From: Paenibacillus polymyxa M1
Lineage (GTDB): Bacteria > Bacillota > Bacilli > Paenibacillales > Paenibacillaceae
Length of the DNA stretch: 64,000 bases
NCBI RefSeq assembly: GCF_000237325.1
Contig: NC_017542.1
Span: forward strand, 2,301,501 to 2,365,500
Direction: 5' to 3'
Made by a program: the position numbers and the translations under genes. Within the stretch, counting starts at the first letter, position 1. Each line of letters starts with the position of its first letter. Positions 32,298 through 41,960 of the stretch are shown here, piece by piece. Under the pieces are notes generated by a model, which was given only the letters and a program-made list of their open reading frames with translations, was not told the origin of the DNA and ran no database searches.

Positions 32298-32924
32298 TTA
32301 GAACGATTTTGCTGCGTCTACTGCACGTTGTACGGCAGAAGCAACGATCTCTTGTGCTTGGTCAGGAGCTTGGTTATGTCCTTCCAGTACAACCTTCACG
32401 ATGTCTTTTACGCCGAAGAAGGTTAAGATGTTACTCATGAAGTTCAAAGACATTTCAGCAGCAGCAGCAGGCCCTTCGGAATAAACGCCGCCTCTTGCAT
32501 TCAACAGGGCTACTTTAGTGTCAGTTACAAGACCTACAGGACCTTCAGCAGTGTATTTGAATGTTTTACCAGCTTGGTTCAGGTAGTCAATGTATGTGTG
32601 CAGTACAGCTGGAATAGTCATATTCCAGAGTGGGAAAGCAAATACGACTTTGTCTGCTGCCAAGAATTGATCCAGGTAACCATTAGCGATGTTTGCCAGG
32701 CGAGCTTCTTCTGTATTCAGCTCCATGCCTCTTGCGGATTTGAACGTACCGTTGATCATGTTAGCGTTCAGATAAGGAAGTTCGACGGAGAACAGGTCCA
32801 GTTCAGTGATTTCATCAGATGGGTGAGAAGACTTGTAGCTTTCCACGAATGCGTTATACAATTTAACTGTTGCGGATTCTTCAGCTGTACGATCATTAGC
32901 TTTGACAAATAATACTTTAGACAT
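32298..32924 (-). CDS. azoR: FMN-dependent NADH azoreductase
   Basis: 208 residues, start ATG at 32924 after AGGGGG. Flavodoxin-like fold of the AzoR family: KVLFVKAND at the N-terminus, the FMN-binding phrases FAFPLWNMTIPAVLHTYIDY and LLNARGGVYSEGP. It reduces azo dyes and quinones with NADH by a ping-pong mechanism. Monocistronic, between a terminator and the racemase gene that points away. A role in quinone or thiol stress is known for relatives. Confidence 0.92.
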   Translation of the reverse strand: MSKVLFVKANDRTAEESATVKLYNAFVESYKSSHPSDEITELDLFSVELPYLNANMINGTFKSARGMELNTEEARLANIANGYLDQFLAADKVVFAFPLWNMTIPAVLHTYIDYLNQAGKTFKYTAEGPVGLVTDTKVALLNARGGVYSEGPAAAAEMSLNFMSNILTFFGVKDIVKVVLEGHNQAPDQAQEIVASAVQRAVDAAKSF

Positions 32925-33215
32925 GATTTTATTTCCCCCTAAGTAAGTTGAATAGGTAAGTTTAGTTAGTAAGTTACCACGTAATATTACAATATAAAGA
33001 TAATATCTGTCAACACTTCTATATTAAATTTACTTTGGACAGCTACTTTATTTTTTACACTGTAAAATTTGCGTGTTTCTTTTGCAAAATATCATTTTTG
33101 CGGTAAAATTTAAATGTAAAGTCTAATGAAGAGAATGCTTAGATAGGCGAAGAAGGAAATGAACATGGTGCCAGCAAGATATAACACCATAGTTGAACGA
33201 AAAAAGGTGAGTAGC

Positions 33216-34019
33216 TTGAAGATAGGTTTTTTTGATTCGGGATTGGGTGGAATTACAGTATTGTCTGAGGCGCTAAGACGTTTGCCAAACGAAAATTTTG
33301 TTTACATGGCGGATACGCTTCATGTTCCTTACGGAACGAAAACACCCCAAGAGGTGCTTGGTTATGTCAAGGCTTCGGTACAAACGATTCTAAAAGAGGA
33401 TATTAAGGCATTGGTGATTGCCTGCAATACGGCTACAAGTATCGCGGTGGCAGAGCTAAGGAAGGAATATAAATTTCCGATTATCGGAATGGAACCAGCA
33501 GTGAAACCAGCGGTCGAGATGAACCGTGCCAATGGTAAAAGAGTTCTGGTGCTGGCGACACCGTTGACTTTAAAACAATCTGGTTATGCAGCACTGGTAT
33601 CCAGAGTTGACGATCATGGAAGTGTGGACTCACTGCCTTTGCCGGAGCTAGTACAATATTGCGAACAGTTGAATTTTGACCGAACAGAATTGTTCAATTA
33701 TTTTAACCATAAGCTGTCTTCGTTTAACCTAGATATTTATGGTACGGTCGTATTGGGATGTACACATTATCCATTCTATAAGGAAATTTTGAGAGAACTG
33801 CTGCCTTCTCATATTCAGCTCATTGATGGGAGCCACGGAACGGTCAAACGCTTGAAACAGGTGCTGTCCGAGCGTAATTTGCTGGCATCACCGGTAAAAG
33901 TGGGTCAACCGCAGGAGGGACACGTCACTTTTCTATGCACCAGTCAGGATGAGACCTATGTCCATAAGATGGAGCGGGCGCTTGAAATCTATGCGGAGCA
34001 TGAAAAAATCTATTTTTAG
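33216..34019 (+). CDS. murI: glutamate racemase
   Basis: I place the start at TTG 33216, after AAAAGGTGAG, which gives 267 residues, the usual size, and the usual start KIGFFDSGLGG. ATGs at 33159 and 33165 with AAGGAA nearby are possible and would add 17-19 residues. The two catalytic Cys lie in VIACNTATS and LGCTHYPF. It makes D-glutamate for peptidoglycan (the RacE/YrpC type). It stands alone on its own promoter. Confidence 0.9.
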   Translation: MKIGFFDSGLGGITVLSEALRRLPNENFVYMADTLHVPYGTKTPQEVLGYVKASVQTILKEDIKALVIACNTATSIAVAELRKEYKFPIIGMEPAVKPAVEMNRANGKRVLVLATPLTLKQSGYAALVSRVDDHGSVDSLPLPELVQYCEQLNFDRTELFNYFNHKLSSFNLDIYGTVVLGCTHYPFYKEILRELLPSHIQLIDGSHGTVKRLKQVLSERNLLASPVKVGQPQEGHVTFLCTSQDETYVHKMERALEIYAEHEKIYF

Positions 34020-34110
34020 GGAAAGAACGGCTGGCGAACAGGTGGGCTAGATCAGCAATCTGAAGCGCCAGCCGCATTATTTATGGATCAGATGCATAGG
34101 GAGGTTTTAC

Positions 34111-34962
34111 ATGGACATTCAATTCATCCTGAATGAGCTTTATGAAGCAGGCGTGCTTGAAAGCCATATGCAAAATCTCAAACCGCTGACTGGCGGAACT
34201 TCGAGTGAAGTGGTTGTTGTTATGGACGGTACCAGACCACGATATGTAATTAAACAAAATGATCCCGCGATTGTAAAAGCCGAGGCAGAATTTTTACTTA
34301 CCTATGCACAGATTGAGAAGCTATCTCGAGTGATTTATGTAGATTCCCTACATCGTTATTTGGTATATGCGTTCAAGCCAGGATTCACTAGGCAATATAG
34401 TGAAGGAAATAAGGGTGATTTGCTGCTCAGTCTGGCGACAGAAGTCATTGCACACTACAAATCCCTTGGAGAAGAACGCGAGTATGGTTATTCGGATCAT
34501 CCGTTTGTGGAATGGAGAGATTTTCTTCTTCACAGAACAAAAGAATCCGAAAAGATTATACAAGACGTTTTACCCCCAGAGAATCATCGGTTCGTCCATA
34601 TTCTTGTGGCCGGATCGCCGCAACGGAATCTTAAATATTTGCTTCATGGCGATTTCGGAGTACATAATTTTGTGTTTACCGAAAATGGTACATTGACAGG
34701 TATTATTGATCCTGATCCAGTAGTGGGAGAGCCTCTGTATGATTTGATATACGCCTTTTGTTCTTCACCGGATAGGCTGACCATCGATACCATTTTGCCA
34801 GCGGTAGAGACGCTTAGGCCAGAGATGACAGGGGAATATGAGCTGAACAGGGAAGTGTTACAGGGATTATACTTTCGGATAGCTACCTGCATTCGCCATC
34901 ATCCGGGAGATTTAGGCCAATATACAGAAGCGTGGAACTACTGGCTGAACAGGGTTCGCTGA
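34111..34962 (+). CDS. APH-fold kinase (aminoglycoside phosphotransferase family)
   Basis: 283 residues, start ATG after GGGAGG. Kinase-like motifs: LTGGTSSEV near residue 26, a Lys in YVIKQND, the catalytic loop HGDFGVHN (179-186) and [15 protein letters not shown] with the metal Asp 200. The motifs look intact. The family covers aminoglycoside and macrolide kinases but also kinases of metabolites such as homoserine or choline, so drug resistance should not be assumed. It is followed after 14 bp by fosB, and by a MATE pump, so the three may be one operon. Confidence 0.8.
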   Translation: MDIQFILNELYEAGVLESHMQNLKPLTGGTSSEVVVVMDGTRPRYVIKQNDPAIVKAEAEFLLTYAQIEKLSRVIYVDSLHRYLVYAFKPGFTRQYSEGNKGDLLLSLATEVIAHYKSLGEEREYGYSDHPFVEWRDFLLHRTKESEKIIQDVLPPENHRFVHILVAGSPQRNLKYLLHGDFGVHNFVFTENGTLTGIIDPDPVVGEPLYDLIYAFCSSPDRLTIDTILPAVETLRPEMTGEYELNREVLQGLYFRIATCIRHHPGDLGQYTEAWNYWLNRVR

Positions 34963-34976
34963 AAGGAATAGAAAGC

Positions 34977-35399
34977 ATGAATATACAAGGATGGAATCAC
35001 ATTTGCTTTTCAGTGTCTAATTTGGAGAAGTCTATACAATTCTATCAGAATGTACTAGATGGAAAACTACTCGTTAAAGGACGTAAGCTGGCTTATCTGG
35101 ATTGTCTAGGAATGTGGTTGGCTCTCAATGTGGAAGAGGATATTCCGAGAAATGAAATTCATCATTCCTACACGCATATTGCATTTTCGGTAGCGGAAGC
35201 GGATTTTGAAAGTATGCTTAATAAGTTGAGAACACTTAATGTCACCATTTTGCCTAGACGGGAGCGGAATGAACAGGATAAAAGATCAGTCTATTTTACA
35301 GATCCAGATGGACATAAGTTCGAATTCCACACAGGACAATTGCAGGATCGCTTGGAATATTATAAAAATGCTAAAAAACATATGACTTTTTATGAATGA
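34977..35399 (+). CDS. fosB: FosB-type fosfomycin-inactivating thiol transferase
   Basis: The ATG at 34977 gives 140 residues. The sequence follows Bacillus FosB closely: [69 protein letters not shown] and [16 protein letters not shown]. The metal ligands are His 8, His 67 and Glu 116, as expected for the vicinal-oxygen-chelate fold. The enzyme adds bacillithiol or L-cysteine to fosfomycin and opens its epoxide. Such chromosomal copies are common in Bacillales. Confidence 0.9.
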   Translation: MNIQGWNHICFSVSNLEKSIQFYQNVLDGKLLVKGRKLAYLDCLGMWLALNVEEDIPRNEIHHSYTHIAFSVAEADFESMLNKLRTLNVTILPRRERNEQDKRSVYFTDPDGHKFEFHTGQLQDRLEYYKNAKKHMTFYE

Positions 35400-35466
35400 G
35401 TAAGCGTTATCAAAAAATGATGAGCAAATTTTGATTTTACATACGGGAGCGGAGGAATACAGAAGT

Positions 35467-36861
35467 ATGTCATTGTCGCAGGAAAGTGGCTCCAAGCAAG
35501 CGCAGGCCGTCAAAACGATGACGGTTTTCGCAATTACTTGGCCGATCTTCATAGAAATGCTGTTTCATATTTTAATGGGTAGCGTGGATACGTTCATGCT
35601 GAGCCATGTTTCAGATGAGGTTGTCTCGGCTGTCGGTGTATCCAGACAGTTGATTGAATTTACGATTATACTCTTCAATCTGCTTGGTCTTGGAGTAGGC
35701 GTGATCATTGCTCAGTTATTGGGTGCGCAAAAGCATGTGGACGCAAGCCGTGTTACCGCATCGGCACTAACCTTTAATCTGGTATTTGGCCTGGCGCTAA
35801 GTTTGATGTTTATCGTAAGCCGGGATTTTTTATTATCCTTCTACCATATTACTCCGACAATCAAGGAAAATGCAGAAATCTATATGATGCTGGCAGGGGG
35901 TTCGCTGTTTCTGGAAGCCCTTATGCTAACCGCAGGGCCGGTCATTCGCTCGCATGGTTTTACCAAAGATACGATGATCGTAGGCATCGGCATGAATATA
36001 TTGCATGTTGTGGGGAATGCATTGCTCATATACGGCTGGTTTGGTCTGCCGCAAATGGGAGTGGCGGGAGCAGCGATTTCAACGGTTATTAGCCGTGTCG
36101 TAGCATGTGTGTGGATTTTTATCCTGCTGTACAAACGTGTAAGTGCGCCCATTCGTATCCAATATTATGTACAGCTTCAATGGAGCAAGCTGGTGGCGAT
36201 CCTCAAAATTGGTATTCCTGCCGGGCTGGAATGGCTTTCTTATCAGCTTAGTCAAATGATGGTGACCCGATTTGTCAGCTTTATGGGTACAACAGCGATT
36301 GCAACTCATTTCTATACGAATACGATTGTGTATTTTTTTATGGTATTTGGAATGGCCGTCGGCGAGGGAACCGAAATTATTGTGGCTCGCCTGATTGGAG
36401 CTGGAGACAAGGAAAAAGCATATCATCAACTTTTACGTAGCCTGAAATGGTCACTAGTCATTACGATTGCTGTGATCGTGGCTGTATCCTTTTTCCGATA
36501 TGAAGTGATGGCAATCTTTACGGATGAGCCAGCGATCATTCAATTAGGGGCAGCGATTTTGTTGTTCTGTATATTGCTGGAGCCGGGCCGTGTGTTTAAC
36601 CACGTGGTCATTAACTCCTTGCGAGCAGCAGGAGATGTTCAGTTCCCGTTAATGATGGCCATCATTTCAATGTGGGGGATTAAAATCCCGTTAGCATATG
36701 TGCTAGGCATTCATATGGGATATGGTGTGCTGGGTGTGTGGATTGCACATGCATGCGATGAATGGGTACGAGGTATTTTTCACTATTTACGCTGGAAAGG
36801 CCGGAAATGGCAACACAAATCGCTGTTATCAAAGGCTGAGTTACAAGCGGAATCAGCATAA
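35467..36861 (+). CDS. MATE-family efflux transporter
   Basis: About 464 residues from ATG 35467, which follows GGAGG by eleven bases. Twelve hydrophobic segments in two halves. Family phrases: AITWPIFIEMLFHILMGSVDTFML, GVSRQLIEF, GLGVGVIIAQLLGA, AGPVIRSHGFTKDTM and, in the second half, GMAVGEGTEIIVARLIGAG. MATE proteins export cationic drugs and toxic metabolites using Na+ or H+ gradients. Position behind fosB suggests shared transcription. A terminator follows. Confidence 0.88.
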   Translation: MSLSQESGSKQAQAVKTMTVFAITWPIFIEMLFHILMGSVDTFMLSHVSDEVVSAVGVSRQLIEFTIILFNLLGLGVGVIIAQLLGAQKHVDASRVTASALTFNLVFGLALSLMFIVSRDFLLSFYHITPTIKENAEIYMMLAGGSLFLEALMLTAGPVIRSHGFTKDTMIVGIGMNILHVVGNALLIYGWFGLPQMGVAGAAISTVISRVVACVWIFILLYKRVSAPIRIQYYVQLQWSKLVAILKIGIPAGLEWLSYQLSQMMVTRFVSFMGTTAIATHFYTNTIVYFFMVFGMAVGEGTEIIVARLIGAGDKEKAYHQLLRSLKWSLVITIAVIVAVSFFRYEVMAIFTDEPAIIQLGAAILLFCILLEPGRVFNHVVINSLRAAGDVQFPLMMAIISMWGIKIPLAYVLGIHMGYGVLGVWIAHACDEWVRGIFHYLRWKGRKWQHKSLLSKAELQAESA

Positions 36862-36881
36862 AGCTCATAGAGTTACTAGAG

Positions 36882-36925
36882 CAGACATTTTCCAATTGAA
36901 TTGGTTGATGTCTGTATTTTTTTGC
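36882..36925 (+). terminator. Rho-independent terminator
   Basis: CAGACAT, CCAATT, AATTGG, ATGTCTG in a two-part stem, then a run of T. Confidence 0.8.
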
Positions 36926-37055
36926 AAAAATAAGAAAATTGGGATGTTCAAACTTTTCAAAAATTGCTAGAATATAGTAACCTCGAACACAGTAGAGGTT
37001 TTCAAAGTTTCAAAGACGGATGGTTTCCGATTGAATCCATGAAGGAGGGAATAAG

Positions 37056-38036
37056 ATGGAACGTAAAGTGCATATCATTCCTTACCAAGTGATCAAGCAG
37101 GAGCAACAAGTGAATGAAATACCGCGAGGAGTGGAGCTGATCCAGGCTCCTGCGGTATGGAACCAGACTCGAGGCCGAGGAGTAAAGGTAGCGGTGCTGG
37201 ACACGGGCTGTGATTCGGACCATCCGGATCTGAAGGCGCGCATTATTGGTGGCCGCAATTTCACGGATGATGATGAAGGTGATCCGGAAATTTTCAAGGA
37301 TTACAACGGTCACGGTACACATGTGGCAGGAACCATTGCGGCAGCGGAAAATGAGGATGGTGTCGTAGGTGTCGCCCCGGAGGCGGATTTGCTCATCATC
37401 AAAGTGCTAAACAAGCAGGGTTCCGGTCAATATGACTGGATTGTCCAAGGTATCTATTATGCGATTGAGCAACAGGCAGACATCATCTCGATGTCGCTTG
37501 GCGGCCCTGAGGATGTGCCTGAACTTCATGAAGCAGTAAAAAAGGCTGTAGCCAGCCAAATCCTGGTCATCTGTGCAGCTGGAAATGAAGGAGACGGTGA
37601 CGATAGAACGGACGAGCTCGGCTACCCCGGCTGCTACAATGAAGTAATCAGCGTAGGTGCTATCAACTTTGACAGACATGCCTCAGAATTCAGTAATTCT
37701 AATAATGAGGTGGATTTGGTTGCACCAGGAGAAGATATTTTGTCCACCGTTCCGGGCGGAAAATATGCGACCTTTAGCGGAACTTCGATGGCTACTCCGC
37801 ACGTAGCAGGTGCATTGGCGTTGATTAAACAGCTGGCAAATGCAAGCTTTGAGCGTGAACTCACCGAACCGGAATTATACGCCCAACTCATCAAACGCAC
37901 GATTCCACTCGGCAATTCTCCTAAGCTGGAGGGCAACGGACTGCTGTACTTGACAGCAGTGGAGGAGCTTTCCCGTATTTTCGACACGCAACGCGTAGCG
38001 GGAATATTGAGTACAGAATCGTTGAAGGTTAAATAA
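37056..38036 (+). CDS. intracellular subtilisin-type serine protease
   Basis: 326 residues, start ATG after GGAGGG, no signal peptide. Catalytic triad Asp 49 (VLDTG), His 86 (GHGTHVAG) and Ser 244 (GTSMATPH); oxyanion Asn 177 (AAGNEG). The N-terminal IIPY (residues 7-10) matches the LIPY/F motif of the short inhibitory propeptide of intracellular subtilisins (ISP), which lie across the active site until cleaved. Size and lack of export signal also fit ISP. It degrades cytosolic proteins in stationary phase in relatives. Confidence 0.92.
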   Translation: MERKVHIIPYQVIKQEQQVNEIPRGVELIQAPAVWNQTRGRGVKVAVLDTGCDSDHPDLKARIIGGRNFTDDDEGDPEIFKDYNGHGTHVAGTIAAAENEDGVVGVAPEADLLIIKVLNKQGSGQYDWIVQGIYYAIEQQADIISMSLGGPEDVPELHEAVKKAVASQILVICAAGNEGDGDDRTDELGYPGCYNEVISVGAINFDRHASEFSNSNNEVDLVAPGEDILSTVPGGKYATFSGTSMATPHVAGALALIKQLANASFERELTEPELYAQLIKRTIPLGNSPKLEGNGLLYLTAVEELSRIFDTQRVAGILSTESLKVK

Positions 38037-38057
38037 GTCGTAACCACGGATTATAGC

Positions 38058-38083
38058 GACTCTCCTAAGCGGAGAGTCTTTTT
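38058..38083 (+). terminator. Rho-independent terminator
   Basis: GACTCTCC, loop TAAGC, GGAGAGTC, then five T. Confidence 0.85.
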
Positions 38084-38185
38084 GTGCGCTTCATATATTT
38101 GGCACACCTCCATTTACATCGCATTCATATGTCGGGTAACATGTATTTTAAGGAAATAGTATAGAATAAAAAGTGGGGAAATAGC

Positions 38186-38671
38186 ATGGATCATATGATT
38201 GAAAAAGCCAGCCAGCTAAGACATACAGGACAGGCCAAGGAAGCGCGTAAGCTTCTATTAGAGGCGCTGGAGCAGGAGCCTAAAGATGCGGAGCTATGGT
38301 ATCAGACAGCCTGGACGCATGACTCATTGGGCTTAGAGAGGGAGGCGGTTCCCTTTTATGAAAAAAGTCTAGGTATGGCACTATCCGCAGAATCCAGGAG
38401 AGGAGCCATCCTGGGATTAAGCAGTACATATCGTGTACTGGGAGAATACCACAAAGCCAAAGCGTGGCTGGAAACCGGGATAAACGAATTTTCGGACTAC
38501 AGACCGTTTCGGGTATTTTACGCTATGGTGTTATATAATCTGGGAGAATACGGGAAGGCCATGGAGGGGCTGCTCATGGAGTTAGCTGAAACGACTGCTG
38601 ACATATCCATACAGGAGTACTCCCGTGCAATTCAATATTATGCTGATAAGTTGGACCAGATCGAGGAATAA
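38186..38671 (+). CDS. tetratricopeptide repeat protein
   Basis: 161 residues, start ATG after GTGGGG. Three to four TPR-like helices pairs: KASQLRHTGQAKEARKLLLE, ELWYQTAWTHDSLGLEREAV, GAILGLSSTYRVLGEYHKAK and VFYAMVLYNLGEYGKAME. The plan fits the TPR_5 type found in Bacillales. No signal peptide or second domain. Likely a protein-protein interaction scaffold; partners unknown. Confidence 0.8.
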   Translation: MDHMIEKASQLRHTGQAKEARKLLLEALEQEPKDAELWYQTAWTHDSLGLEREAVPFYEKSLGMALSAESRRGAILGLSSTYRVLGEYHKAKAWLETGINEFSDYRPFRVFYAMVLYNLGEYGKAMEGLLMELAETTADISIQEYSRAIQYYADKLDQIEE

Positions 38672-38728
38672 GTAGGCCGGAGCAAGGGCATAAAGTGCAT
38701 TGTGTATATGCGTTTCCTACATAAAAAG

Positions 38729-38771
38729 ATCACAGTCAGAGAGCATGGAGCCTCTTTATCTGACTGTGATC
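38729..38771. terminator. bidirectional terminator between the TPR gene and alsD
   Basis: GATCACAGTCAGA and TCTGACTGTGATC, a 13-bp perfect stem; on the minus strand it is followed by TTTTT. Confidence 0.8.
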
Positions 38772-38826
38772 GTTTGCTTATTTATTGTCTAGCTATAGGA
38801 CCGTATCTGGATGAGCTATGCTGCAA

Positions 38827-39573
38827 TTATTGCGCACCCTCAGTAACAGCGATTTCTTTCTCCAGGTTTTCTCTGGACAGGTTGGCGGTCAAGTAATCCG
38901 GTGTATCGGGTAGCACAAGATGTAGATTGGATTTTTGGCAAATGCGAATTGTGCACTTGTCGACAACAAAATCAAAAACATGCCCGCCTCCAGTGCGTTC
39001 ATCATTGATAAAATGGAGATGAAATCCGGCTACTCCAATCCCTTGGGCATAAGCAGGTGTCCAAAAGCCTGTGATCACGCCGGAAGCGTCATTAAAAGTA
39101 AAGGTAGGCTGTGACTTGGTTGCTTCGATAAAAGGTTTGTAAGGCTTCACTTGATGAGGCACGGTACGTGTCTTTACTTCACGAAAAGTGCCATCCATAC
39201 GGAATGCATAGAACAGATTCCGGCTTGGAAACAGCTTTAGCAGCAGAGCTTCCAGCTCTTCACGGTGCATGGGATGATCAACAGTATATGTGAAATCTTC
39301 GCGGAAAAAGGTGACGGTGGAAAACGGAGTGGTTTCTTCCGGTTTTACGCGATGGGCCGTACCGTCTGGAAGCAAGTGATAAAATTCACCATCGAACGCG
39401 ATCATCTCGCCATTCAGTTGATCAAAGGTACCGAGTCCAAAATCCCCGTGCTTTTGCAGCTCCTCAAAGGCAACAACTCCGTCATAAAGACCATCTAATA
39501 AAGCAAGCATGGTGGACGTTTGGTAAATATCATGATCAGTTTCTTGCTTGGTTTCCAGTTCTGCAACGGTCAT
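38827..39573 (-). CDS. alsD: alpha-acetolactate decarboxylase
   Basis: I choose ATG 39573, seven bases after AAGGAAGTG, giving 248 residues. Family phrases: YQTSTMLALLDGLYDGV, LPDGTAHRV, TGFWTPAYAQGIGVAGFHLHFI with the zinc-binding His residues (GFHLHF), and GGHVFDF. It turns acetolactate to acetoin, the precursor of 2,3-butanediol. It follows alsS on the same strand after about 160 bp, the usual order. Confidence 0.93.
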   Translation of the reverse strand: MTVAELETKQETDHDIYQTSTMLALLDGLYDGVVAFEELQKHGDFGLGTFDQLNGEMIAFDGEFYHLLPDGTAHRVKPEETTPFSTVTFFREDFTYTVDHPMHREELEALLLKLFPSRNLFYAFRMDGTFREVKTRTVPHQVKPYKPFIEATKSQPTFTFNDASGVITGFWTPAYAQGIGVAGFHLHFINDERTGGGHVFDFVVDKCTIRICQKSNLHLVLPDTPDYLTANLSRENLEKEIAVTEGAQ

Positions 39574-39736
39574 GGCAATACACTTCCTTATTATAATTGT
39601 ATGCATTTATTTTTGTTCTTTTTCAATAATAAACGTAAAATTTCAGTAAATAACATAAATAACTCAAAAAAATCATTAAAAAAACCTCAAACTTCCTAAT
39701 TGTCATAAAGCCGCCACGAGTGATCCGTAGTCAAGA

Positions 39737-41431
39737 CTAGTTTAATTGGTTTGGCAGCAGCTTGCGTCCCAATTGGACATTATCCTGATAGTCAATCGGG
39801 ATATCAACGACCACAGGACCATCCGTAAGAAGTGCCTGCTGCAATACGCTTTCCAGTTCTTCAGGAGAGTGCACGCGTAATCCGGTAGCCCCAAAACTTT
39901 CTGCATATTTGACAACATCGACATCTCCAAATTTTACGCCAGACGTTCTGCCGTATTTAATCTGCTGTTGAAAGGCAACCATGTCATAGGTACCATCTCT
40001 CCATACGATATGCACAAGCGGAGAGTTAAGGCGTACAGCGGTTTCCAGCTCCATGGATGAAAAAAGGAAACCTCCGTCTCCAGAAATAGAAACGACTTTT
40101 TGACCAGGGTTGACGAGTGTAGCAGCAATCCCCCAAGGCAGTGCTACGCCCAATGTCTGCATTCCGTTGCTGAACAGCAGGCGCCGCGGTTCATACGAAC
40201 GGAAATAACGTGCCATCCAAATGTAGTGTGAACCGACATCACAGGTGACTGTGACGTTATCATCAATCAGGCTGCGAAGTGTGCGAATAAATTGCAATGG
40301 ATGAATCAGAAAATCATGCTTGTGGGCTGGAACAGCTGCTTGCTCGTTCAGATCATGGCGTAGACGATTCAATTGGTCGCAGGAGGATTTAGGTAGCTTT
40401 AAGGTAGGTAACTCTTCTGCGAGTCCACTCACAATCAGGCCTATGTTCCCGATTAATTCGTAGTCTGGTTGATAATCATGATCAATATCGGCTTGATGGT
40501 CATCCAGATGAATGAGTGTACGGTTTGCCGGAATGTTCCAGTTTTTTGGGTCGTATTCGATAGGATCATAGCCAATCGTCAGTACCAAATCTGCGGCTCC
40601 AAGAAGCATATCACCCGGTTGATTTTGGAACAGCCCCACTCTTCCAAAATAGTGGTCTTCCAGTTCACGGGAGATGGCTCCAGCGGCCTGGAAGGTTTCG
40701 ACAACAGGCAGATCTGTATCTCGAATAAGAGCACGGATAGCTGCGGTGGCTTCAGGCGTGCTGGCTTTCATACCGAGAAGAAGTACGGGCAGCTTAGCTT
40801 TTCTGATTTGGTCTGCGACTTGTTTGATGAGCGCGGCAGGAGCGGTTCCAAGTTGGGGAAGGGAAACCTTCTCAATGGCTGTTACTTCGGATGACGAAGT
40901 CAACACGTCCTGCGGCAGGCTGACAAATGTGGCTCCAGGCTGGGCTGAGGTCGCAATCCGAAATGCATTAGCAATTGCTTCGGGTACATTATCGGGGTGT
41001 TCTACTTCAACACTGTACTTGGTGATGGGTTCGAATAGTCCGGCATTATCCATAGATTGATGTGTGCGTTTCAAGCGTTCGGATCTTGGGACTGCACCCG
41101 CAATGGCGACGACAGGATCACTTTCTGCATTCGCGGTGACAAGTCCTGTCGCCAAGTTAGACGCGCCTGGACCTGAGGTAACAATGCATACGCCCGGTTT
41201 ACCGGTTAATCGACCGACCGCCGCTGCCATAAAGGCGGCATTTTGTTCATGACGACATACGATCAATTCGGGCCCCCGATCTTGAAGAACATCAAAAACA
41301 GAATCAATTTTGGCACCTGGAATGCCAAAAATATGGGTAACCCCTTGCTTGATCAAGCAATCGACAACAAGGTCGGCTCCTTTTGTATCGGATATAGTTT
41401 TAGTTTCAACAGCTTGCACTTTTGTACTCAA
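39737..41431 (-). CDS. alsS: acetolactate synthase, catabolic type
   Basis: The start is TTG 41431, five bases after AGAGGTGG, giving 564 residues; an extension to 41521 is not supported. Thiamine diphosphate enzyme: [27 protein letters not shown] with the catalytic Glu, TSGPGASNL, and the ThDP-binding [17 protein letters not shown]. The length and absence of the FAD-domain variations fit AlsS, not IlvB. It joins two pyruvates to acetolactate. A cre-like site lies upstream. No alsR is seen next to it. Confidence 0.93.
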   Translation of the reverse strand: MSTKVQAVETKTISDTKGADLVVDCLIKQGVTHIFGIPGAKIDSVFDVLQDRGPELIVCRHEQNAAFMAAAVGRLTGKPGVCIVTSGPGASNLATGLVTANAESDPVVAIAGAVPRSERLKRTHQSMDNAGLFEPITKYSVEVEHPDNVPEAIANAFRIATSAQPGATFVSLPQDVLTSSSEVTAIEKVSLPQLGTAPAALIKQVADQIRKAKLPVLLLGMKASTPEATAAIRALIRDTDLPVVETFQAAGAISRELEDHYFGRVGLFQNQPGDMLLGAADLVLTIGYDPIEYDPKNWNIPANRTLIHLDDHQADIDHDYQPDYELIGNIGLIVSGLAEELPTLKLPKSSCDQLNRLRHDLNEQAAVPAHKHDFLIHPLQFIRTLRSLIDDNVTVTCDVGSHYIWMARYFRSYEPRRLLFSNGMQTLGVALPWGIAATLVNPGQKVVSISGDGGFLFSSMELETAVRLNSPLVHIVWRDGTYDMVAFQQQIKYGRTSGVKFGDVDVVKYAESFGATGLRVHSPEELESVLQQALLTDGPVVVDIPIDYQDNVQLGRKLLPNQLN

Positions 41432-41570
41432 TGCTACCACCTCTTCTTCTTCGTCTGTGAAATAAATTAATGAAATACTTTCAATGTAAATCAATGGATG
41501 TATATTGCAATTATAATACAATAACTGGTATTTTCAAGAAAGAAATTTTCAGAAAAAAGAAGAAAATCAT

Positions 41571-41584
41571 ATAAAACGTTTTCA
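41571..41584 (-). promoter_or_regulatory. cre-like site upstream of alsS
   Basis: On the minus strand TGAAAACGTTTTAT, which fits TGNAANCGNNNNCA except at the last two bases. About 140 bp before the alsS start, consistent with CcpA activation as in Bacillus. Confidence 0.4.
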
Positions 41585-41659
41585 AAGTTTGATTTATCGC
41601 GGAAATTAAAATTTGTGGAATTTTCTTGTGGTTTCGGTTATCGAGAAGGGTTAAGAACA

Positions 41660-41690
41660 GATCTCCCCAAAGGGGGGGAGATCATTTTTA
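41660..41690 (+). terminator. hairpin with T tail between alsS and uxaC
   Basis: GATCTCCCC and GGGGAGATC form a 9-bp stem, followed by ATTTTTATC. No plus-strand gene precedes it directly. A second inverted repeat, ATTTTTATC ... GATAAAAAT (41684-41710), follows. Confidence 0.6.
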
Positions 41691-41750
41691 TCCGCTCACA
41701 TGATAAAAATCACTTTCCTCTACAAAGGATAGCGGTTACAATGTAATTGT

Positions 41751-41764
41751 TGTTAACGTAAACA
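41751..41764 (+). promoter_or_regulatory. LacI-type operator, uxaC upstream site 1
   Basis: TGTTAACGTAAACA, a near palindrome centred on CG. It lies 8 bp after a TACAAT -10 (41737-41742). It shares the core GTTAACGT with three other sites. Confidence 0.6.
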
Positions 41765-41904
41765 TTAAATTTAAGGTGAAGTAAACCAGTATGACATGAT
41801 GTACAGGTATCATATTATAGCTGTATTGCCCTGTACAAATCATATGGATTTCTTACTGCTATGGACAATGTAATTGTTAAAAGGAAAGTAGTGTCTCGAG
41901 CATT

Positions 41905-41922
41905 TTTGTTAACGTTAACAAA
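41905..41922 (+). promoter_or_regulatory. LacI-type operator, uxaC upstream site 2
   Basis: TTTGTTAACGTTAACAAA is a perfect 18-bp palindrome, 38 bp before the uxaC start. It fits LacI/GalR operators and also nearly fits the CcpA cre consensus. Confidence 0.7.
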
Positions 41923-41960
41923 TAGCTAAGAAACATGATTATAGAAGGGATGAGAAAGTA

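Noticed and set aside
41684..41710. Inverted repeat ATTTTTATC ... GATAAAAAT as an FNR- or Rex-type operator
   Set aside because: The arms do not match FNR (TTGAT/ATCAA) or Rex (TTGTG/CACAA) sites, and the AT-rich sequence can pair by chance; left unassigned.
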